This document shows positions 18,365-24,190 of a DNA stretch of 24,190 nt, one piece after another (position 1 is the stretch's first letter; every line of letters begins with the position of its first letter). The notes under the pieces were generated by a model. The model did no database searches. It had not been told where the DNA came from and worked only from the letters and a program-made list of their open reading frames with translations. Source of the DNA: Halocafeteria seosinensis (lineage: Eukaryota; Sar; Bigyra; Bicosoecida); assembly GCA_001687465.1 (NCBI GenBank), contig LVLI01000280.1, positions 1 to 24,190 of the forward strand. The letters are read 5' to 3'. A program made the position numbers and the translations under genes.

Positions 18365-20767
18365 TCATGAGTGTTGGTCGCATCGCACCAGTGGCAGAGA
18401 CTGTATCAATCTCGTGGCACGATTACCAGGGCTCATCGGGTGCTCCTTTTGAGTACTAGAAGAATTCCTGGGAATCTCAAACACTTCCCGCATCGATGGT
18501 GATGAAGTGGCTGTGCTTCTTGGAGAACTGCTGGAACTTGTAGGTGTTTCCGAGGATGTATGCGTCTCTTTTTGAGAGGCAGTACTGGAACTCGTGGCAG
18601 ATTCTGTCGCTGTGACTGTTGGGGAGGGACTCCGTGAAGCTGTTGGAGTTGCCGATACGGAACTGGAGACAGTACCGAGAACAGTAGCCGACATGCTGGG
18701 AGAGGGGGTAAAGGTGTCGTGCGACTGGAATCGCAATGTAGGCAACTCATTGTTTCCCCTCACAACCCATGTATCGTTCGACCATTGGTTGTTACCGCCT
18801 TGCAGATATAGTTGTCCCTCTATGTCCTCCAAGTTGTCGGAGTTACCAGTTCCAGAAACGACTGATCTTCCTCCTCCTCCTCCCACCAAGTCATCTGGAC
18901 CTCCACGTCCATTGTATACAGAGTATTTCACTTCGACTCTTGCTGCTCCTGGGTCGATTCCTCCTAATATTCCACCGGCACCAACTTCAATGGTACCAGA
19001 TGCGTAGCTATTGGTAATAAAGACGTCTCCACCCCCACCGAAATTGTCTTCTCCCGCTTCATCTCCGCAAATACCACCGGCACGCGACCCAGTGGTATTC
19101 CCGATAGAGTAGCAATTGGTTATTTCTACTTTGCCATTATCCGCGGCAGCCTGAGAGCCGCATATGCCTCCGCTCTCAGCGCCATCAATGCTTCCCAAAG
19201 AATAACATTGCTCTATTTTGGCATGCCCACGATTGTGTCCGGTCCACGATCCAGTAATACCACCTGCGTAATCGCCCTTGATTTGTCCAGTAGAATGACA
19301 TTGTCGTAATTCAACATCTACATGATCGTGACCAGCCCATGCACCTACAATCCCACCTGTCTCAATTCCTGCGATGTTTCCTACGGAGTGACATTGCTCA
19401 ATGATAACCATCCCGTCGCTGTCGCCTGCAAATTCTCCTACAATGCCTCCCGAACGATCTCCTGCGATTTCTCCCGTCGAGTGGCAACCAATGACTTTGA
19501 CTGTGCCTTCATCCCTGGCTGCATTATCACCTGTAATACCGCCAGCACCATGACCGTCAATTTTCCCTGTGCAAGAACAATCAATAATGTCGGCCGTCCC
19601 ACAGACCTTTGCAATCATCCCTCCTACAATGCCTCCTGCATCTTCATCCTCGACATCTCCAGTTGAATGACAATCCACAATTTTTGCCCGACCTTCGTTT
19701 CTTGCGATACGGCGCCCTGCAATACCACCGGCATCCCAGTCTTTGATATTCCCTGTGGAATGACATCCAGAGATCAAAATGTGACCGAAGTCTTCACCAC
19801 AATCTCGTCCACATATCCCACCTGCATCACGGTGTATCACTCCTGTCGAGTTACTTGAATCAACGATGAAAAATCTCTGATTTGATCGAACGATAAAGCC
19901 CCCATTCTCTGCTGTCTCCCCATTCTTTACATGGATATTTCGAATGACGGGGGCTTCTTCTAGGGACGACACACTGGAATCATCCACCACAAAGAGACCA
20001 TGAAAATCATTAAAGTCTGCCAAGTCTATTTCATTGGCATTACCATCAAATGTTTCGTTCGCTTTGAGTGCTATGTGATGTTCATTGGTGTAGTTGGCAC
20101 TTTGCCAGTCCAACAGAGTGCAGTTCAGCTCGAATAGATTCTCGCTTGGGGTATGTTTGAAGCAGCTTTCTCCTTCGTTTTGAATTGAATCCCTCAGATC
20201 CGTCGCATTGATACAATTTACGAGTAAAGTAAAGGTTCCAACCAAATACAACTTGGAGAATATCGTGCTCCTTCGGTGCGCCTCCTTGACGAAAGTCCCT
20301 GTGTGACCGGTAACATTGGCGGTTAACATCGTACTGGCTGCGCAAACGGATAGTACTTGCAAGAACGAGCTGAGTATGTCCTCAGCCAGCAACCGCACCC
20401 CTGATGAATAATTGTGCCACCGCCACGACACTGTTGTATGTTCTTGGTGGTGGTGCACTCCACTTTCTTGCAGTACCGTTGTAGCGCTCCAACTACGTAC
20501 AACTGTTGTTTGAGGTACCTTTGAGCCCAATCTGGGGCTTTTGTGCGGCAGATTCTCCTTAGCGACTCGCAATTTCTGCAGAATCTGTTTGGGACTCTGA
20601 ATACCGGAGAGAGACCTGAACAGAAGAAGATTCCATAGAATTCCAAGAAGCTGACCCGCCGTTCTCCGGCACGCCAGGCAGTCCGTTTGCTCTCGTTCTT
20701 GAACATTCGTGCCTCTCTCATGGTGGTGAGAATGATGAAAGAAACGATACTGGGGGGTCGTCATCAT
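18365..20767 (-). CDS. Shortened GLUG-repeat paralogue lacking membrane domain
   Basis: An 800-codon frame closely similar to the N-terminal third of the 9142-15204 gene, beginning with the same ATG-ATG-ACGACC start. Indels between the two in the N-terminal region keep frame (for example a 9-base difference just after SGIQ, near 20610), which supports translation from this start. It contains the three hydrophobic N-terminal stretches, the NATDLRDSI...C block, the GLUG array and a Ser/Thr-rich stalk (SATPTASRSPSPTV). It then diverges and ends with PLVRCDQHS. No Cys-rich or multi-pass domain follows in frame, so the product would be secreted or held only by the N-terminal hydrophobic segments. 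It may be a functional short form or a recent truncation; degraded downstream domains follow at 17880-18340. Confidence 0.75.
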   Translation of the reverse strand: MMTTPQYRFFHHSHHHERGTNVQEREQTDCLACRRTAGQLLGILWNLLLFRSLSGIQSPKQILQKLRVAKENLPHKSPRLGSKVPQTTVVRSWSATTVLQESGVHHHQEHTTVSWRWHNYSSGVRLLAEDILSSFLQVLSVCAASTMLTANVTGHTGTFVKEAHRRSTIFSKLYLVGTFTLLVNCINATDLRDSIQNEGESCFKHTPSENLFELNCTLLDWQSANYTNEHHIALKANETFDGNANEIDLADFNDFHGLFVVDDSSVSSLEEAPVIRNIHVKNGETAENGGFIVRSNQRFFIVDSSNSTGVIHRDAGGICGRDCGEDFGHILISGCHSTGNIKDWDAGGIAGRRIARNEGRAKIVDCHSTGDVEDEDAGGIVGGMIAKVCGTADIIDCSCTGKIDGHGAGGITGDNAARDEGTVKVIGCHSTGEIAGDRSGGIVGEFAGDSDGMVIIEQCHSVGNIAGIETGGIVGAWAGHDHVDVELRQCHSTGQIKGDYAGGITGSWTGHNRGHAKIEQCYSLGSIDGAESGGICGSQAAADNGKVEITNCYSIGNTTGSRAGGICGDEAGEDNFGGGGDVFITNSYASGTIEVGAGGILGGIDPGAARVEVKYSVYNGRGGPDDLVGGGGGRSVVSGTGNSDNLEDIEGQLYLQGGNNQWSNDTWVVRGNNELPTLRFQSHDTFTPSPSMSATVLGTVSSSVSATPTASRSPSPTVTATESATSSSTASQKETHTSSETPTSSSSSPRSTATSSPSMREVFEIPRNSSSTQKEHPMSPGNRATRLIQSLPLVRCDQHS
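18953..19855 (-). repeat. GLUG-like repeat array (shortened paralogue)
   Basis: About ten units with the same register as in the full-length gene. The first unit has lost its Cys (SNSTG in place of CSSTG), and one unit near 19040-19060 carries a few extra residues (AGEDNFGGGGD). The C-x-S-T-G and GGIxG positions are kept while the residues between them differ. Confidence 0.85.
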
Positions 20768-21504
20768 ACACCTACCACTGTAAACTCCCTGGGGTTCTGC
20801 GGACGAGTGGCGAACATGTATCCCTCAGTTCCTGCCCTCCACAGGTTTTGACCGCCGGAGCTCCGTGTTCGAGAGCTTCTCCGTAAAGAGTCCTCGGTAT
20901 ACGGGGACGGGCACTTATCTTTTTGTTTGTTTTGTGTAATGTGTAAGATGCCGTGAAACCAGAGCCTGCCTTATGGGAACAGATTGTCCCTACAGGTCCC
21001 CTCACGAAAAAATTACAAAAAGAACGAAGGTTGTGGTTGACTCAGCTATTAGTTACAACCCAAGAATTTGTGCGGGTAGTCCGGGGATCCGATTCCACAC
21101 TATACGACAACCTTGCTGTCGTTGTTGCGGTATTGTCACCGGACGATCTCTGCATGTTTCGTTGGAACGCAATATTCTGCCTCTATACACGCAAGGTAAG
21201 CAATCGTCTGGTTCTTTGATTTCTGCTGCACCACCATTCATTCACCATTTCCTGACAGGTCCTGAGGCGGGCTTGGGCTTAACCGTACAGTACATACATT
21301 CCAAATCTCGGGTAATACAGATTGGCAGTGGGTTGCTAAGTGCTTATGGCCCTCGTCATTGTACTGGTTGTTGAGTAAGTGTGTGTAGCATGATGTTCTT
21401 CCAAGATGGTGACCACCACCACCACCTCGCACGACCTTGCTAATGTGCGTGATGTGTTTTGTATCCGCAGACATTATATGAACAGTCTATTGGCACCACT
21501 ATAG
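20768..21504. promoter_or_regulatory. Divergent intergenic region, shared block plus unique part
   Basis: The shortened paralogue starts leftward at 20767 and the next family member starts rightward at 21505, so this interval serves both. The left part (20845-21050) is the block duplicated at 15297-15494. The right part (21051-21504) shows no similarity to it by eye and no gene of its own. Confidence 0.5.
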
Positions 21505-24190
21505 ATGCATCCTTCAAGTGGCGTAACTGGAGTTGATGTTGATGGGAGAGACTTAGGTCGAGCTGGATTTATATACGGCTGTTCTTGTACTAGCCGCCAA
21601 CTTGAGAGGAGAGGGGGCGACGGTTGTCCTCTTAGAATGATCAGTCATGAAGGTCGAACAGATTCCACATGCTACATTGAGAAAGGTGGTTCTACCGAAA
21701 TGGACGCCGACTGGAAAGATCTCGGAGGAGAAGCAGCACATGACCCCGTCAGAGTGTGCCAACGTTGTTTTCGTTTTGAAACAGCGGTCTTTGCTACACG
21801 TAGATCCCAAGCGTTGAAAGCACCGTTTATTAAGGTCGGCAATACCTCAGATGCACTTCGACAAAACCTGCCAAATTTCAATTCAACAGGCTGTGCCGAG
21901 CCCACAAATAGTAGGAACGCAACAATTGCCAACGTGGAAAGAAGAAATCTCGAAAACGACCCGTTTGATCTGAAGGAAGGAAGCGGCAGAAATTTGGTGC
22001 TGTATCTCTTAGTTCTCATCCTGGAAATGTTTGCCCGTATGAGCGAGACGACTGGACAGAGCTTGCGACAGGAAAGGTTTACGAACTGCGATTCATTACC
22101 TATACCGCTATATGTTGTTACTATATTGATGGTTCGGCTTGTTACACATTCACGAGGTCTCATGAGGGCAACGACTAAGCGTCGGAGGCGAAGAAAGTCG
22201 TTCTTCAAGTTCTCGGTGTCGTCAATTCAAATCTGTTTTTTTGCTGCATTGACGATTTCATACCAGTCTGTATGCTCGCGAGACTTACGCGAAGTCGTAC
22301 TTGCGAACAATTCTTCCTGCATTGTTTTCAATCCTAGTGAAAGCACATTCTCGCTCCAGTGCGATTTCTCTTGGAGTGAATTGGGATACAACACCGATGA
22401 TTACATTGAATTGGCATTGAATGAGACATTCGAGGGAAATGACTGCATTATTGATCTGGAGGGTATTAATGCATTTAAAGGACTCTTTGGGATGGGTCAA
22501 AATGTGACGTCTTTCGAGGAAGCCCCACTGATACGCAACGTCCACCTGGAGCACGGCAGTATCGAACCTCAAGCTGGCTATATTCTGCGTAATGGGCAAA
22601 CGTTTGGGAAAATTTTGTCTTGCTCGTCTACCGGTGAAATAACTGATGGAGGAGGTGGGATCTGTGGAGCAAACTGCGGACATGGCGGGGGACGCGTCAA
22701 GATTACCAATTCATTTTCACATGGGCAGGTCAAAGGTAAAGGATCCGGTGGAATAGTTGGTCAGAAAGCAGCATCCAATCTAGGGAAGTTAGAAGTTATT
22801 CGTTCGTTTTCAACGGGCAGTATTGGATACTCAGGAAGTGGCGGCATTTTGGGAAAACTGGCCGCCTCCGACGAGGGGTTAGTATTTGTGTGGCAATGTT
22901 ATTCCACAGGGATGATACAAGCCGACGGAGGTGGGATATGCGGGAGTTCGTGTGGAAGTAACGGAGGAACTGTGAGCATAAAAGACTGTTATAGTACCGG
23001 AGATTTACTGTGGGGAGACGTAGGAGGAATTTGCGGTGCAGATCCGGGTATGCCCGGTGGCATTATACAGATCGAAAATGTGTATTCGAGTGGGGAAAGA
23101 CAAGATCCGCCAGCCCGGAGATTGGAACGCACAGATAATCCTATAGAGATATCTCATCCGCAGATATACATTAGGTTTTCCGCGCCATCCCCAGAAAAAC
23201 TTATTGGAAATAATGCTGCTTACATCTCCTGCTCGATAGGGAACGCAGATTCATTGAATGCCATTCAAGGATCTTTACTACACTCATTCGGTCTTCAACG
23301 ATGGAGTGATAATGTTTGGATGGTTCCTGCAAACGACAAGTTTCCTGAACTACAGTTTCAGAAGCATAATGTCTCCAGCGGTGACCCACAACCAAACAGC
23401 TTGTCGAGAACTCATTACCGGAGCGACATTCGTTCATTCGTAAACTATGAGAGTATTGTGCCTTGTTTAATGTACAATATATCTACATACACGTTTGAGC
23501 AAACTTGCAGCTTCCTCTGGAGTGATTATTTCGATCCGAGCTCATTCATTACGCTGAATGCTGGTGAGGCGTTCGATGGCGGGGGTTACGAAATTGCTCT
23601 CCAATGTGTTGATGGATTCGAAGGGATATTTGTTGTAAATAGCAGCGTTTCGTCTGTCAGAGAAGCACCGATTATTCGAAACGTCCATACAAGAGATGGA
23701 CAAACGGGGGATAATGGGTCGTTTCTCGTGCGAAGCTGGCAGAGATTTTTCAGAATAGAATCATGCAGCTCTTCGGGAACTATTGCAGGCACTAACAGCG
23801 GTGGACTATGTGGTCGTGGGTGTGGATCTAGTGGAGGACATATCGAAATTCTTGGCTCAATTTCCACTGGAGCAATTGAAGGGGACGGAGCTGGTGGTAT
23901 TACTGGTTCGGAACCAAGCGCCTGGGGAGGCTATGCTGCAATAAGCCGGTCATCTTCCAGTGGAAGGATAAATGGTCGTGGTGCTGGAGGAGTATGTGGT
24001 TCGTTTGCGGCGAAGAATGGCACAGCACAAATTGAGCAGTGCTATACAATTGGCTATGCTATCGGTGATAGGAGTGGCGGCATCAGTGGTTCGTTCGCGG
24101 CCTCCTCGGATGGCATGCTAGGGGTTCGGAACAGTTACACTACAGGTGATATTAAGGGAGACTATTCAGGTGGTATACTCGGAGGCTACA
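21505..24190 (+). CDS. Third GLUG-repeat receptor-like paralogue, 3' incomplete
   Basis: A single frame runs from ATG 21505 (preceded by an in-frame TAG at 21502-21504) to the end of the window, about 895 codons, so the 3' end lies outside. Residues about 164-178 and 200-212 are hydrophobic. A basic run (KRRRRRK) then precedes a signal-like helix ending SYQSVCS near 258, equivalent to INATD in the paralogues. Module one (about 258-640) has SCIVFNPSESTFSLQC, EAPLIRNVHLEHG and six or so GLUG repeats, and closes with WSDNVWMVPANDKFPEL. Module two restarts at about 647 with the same layout (PCLMYN...QTCSFLW, EAPIIRNVHTRDG, CSSSGTIAG, further GGIxG repeats). The duplicated module is not seen in the other members. 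Overall similarity is lower than between the two minus-strand genes, so it is an older branch. Stalk and TM domains are expected beyond the window. Confidence 0.8.
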   Translation, partial: MHPSSGVTGVDVDGRDLGRAGFIYGCSCTSRQLERRGGDGCPLRMISHEGRTDSTCYIEKGGSTEMDADWKDLGGEAAHDPVRVCQRCFRFETAVFATRRSQALKAPFIKVGNTSDALRQNLPNFNSTGCAEPTNSRNATIANVERRNLENDPFDLKEGSGRNLVLYLLVLILEMFARMSETTGQSLRQERFTNCDSLPIPLYVVTILMVRLVTHSRGLMRATTKRRRRRKSFFKFSVSSIQICFFAALTISYQSVCSRDLREVVLANNSSCIVFNPSESTFSLQCDFSWSELGYNTDDYIELALNETFEGNDCIIDLEGINAFKGLFGMGQNVTSFEEAPLIRNVHLEHGSIEPQAGYILRNGQTFGKILSCSSTGEITDGGGGICGANCGHGGGRVKITNSFSHGQVKGKGSGGIVGQKAASNLGKLEVIRSFSTGSIGYSGSGGILGKLAASDEGLVFVWQCYSTGMIQADGGGICGSSCGSNGGTVSIKDCYSTGDLLWGDVGGICGADPGMPGGIIQIENVYSSGERQDPPARRLERTDNPIEISHPQIYIRFSAPSPEKLIGNNAAYISCSIGNADSLNAIQGSLLHSFGLQRWSDNVWMVPANDKFPELQFQKHNVSSGDPQPNSLSRTHYRSDIRSFVNYESIVPCLMYNISTYTFEQTCSFLWSDYFDPSSFITLNAGEAFDGGGYEIALQCVDGFEGIFVVNSSVSSVREAPIIRNVHTRDGQTGDNGSFLVRSWQRFFRIESCSSSGTIAGTNSGGLCGRGCGSSGGHIEILGSISTGAIEGDGAGGITGSEPSAWGGYAAISRSSSSGRINGRGAGGVCGSFAAKNGTAQIEQCYTIGYAIGDRSGGISGSFAASSDGMLGVRNSYTTGDIKGDYSGGILGGY
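22621..23100 (+). repeat. GLUG-like repeat array, module one of third paralogue
   Basis: About six units following C-x-S-T-G...GGIxG, beginning CSSTGEI and ending YSSGERQD. Spacing is close to the 31 residues of the other members but less regular. Confidence 0.75.
23764..24190 (+). repeat. GLUG-like repeat array, module two of third paralogue
   Basis: A second array beginning CSSSGTIAG and still in progress at the window edge (YTTGDIKGDYSGGILGGY). It follows a second copy of the N-terminal Cys block and the EAPxIRNVH motif, showing that the whole module was duplicated. Confidence 0.75.

Overview
This window looks like nuclear DNA of a eukaryote with few introns. The basis is very long uninterrupted reading frames (one of about 2,020 codons), a C2H2 zinc-finger gene, non-LTR retrotransposon remains, and multidomain membrane proteins with Ser/Thr-rich stalks. 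No bacterial operon structure or ribosome-binding-site pattern is visible. The style (mostly single-exon genes between retroelement debris) fits an alga, and a florideophyte red alga such as Chondrus would suit. That assignment is inference from gene structure and family resemblance, not from a database match.

Layout. Positions 1-3790 are a retroelement graveyard. It holds a reverse-transcriptase fragment (YLDD box) on the minus strand, an RNase H fragment and a post-RT fragment on the plus strand, and three separate remnants of the restriction-like endonuclease (RLE) region of non-LTR elements, one on plus and two on minus. All are broken by stops or frameshifts. A nearly perfect 116-bp inverted duplication (1178-1455) sits inside one remnant. 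Positions 3790-6080 hold no gene I can support. A C2H2 zinc-finger gene follows at 6197-7039, and its 3' end is partly duplicated just downstream.

From 7739 to the right edge the window is a cluster of one gene family, with four members: a pseudogene (7739-9124, central segment inverted), a full-length gene (9142-15204, minus), a shortened paralogue (18365-20767, minus) and a divergently transcribed paralogue (21505 to the window end, plus, 3' incomplete). The full architecture, seen in the 9142-15204 gene, is: hydrophobic N-terminal segments, about ten 31-residue Cys-containing GLUG-like repeats, a mucin-like Ser/Thr stalk, Ig/ASH-like beta-sandwich stretches, an ephrin-receptor-like Cys-rich region, an eight-or-so-helix TRP-like membrane domain and a basic cytoplasmic tail. 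It reads as a cell-surface receptor or channel-like protein of unknown ligand.

The most interesting points are how the cluster evolves. Differences between paralogous GLUG repeats fall at fixed positions in the repeat. One copy has lost its stalk-distal and membrane parts but kept the same promoter block. One pseudogene has undergone an in-place inversion. The plus-strand member carries a duplicated sugar-binding-like/GLUG module. Together this resembles a birth-and-death surface-receptor cluster, but function is inferred only from architecture.
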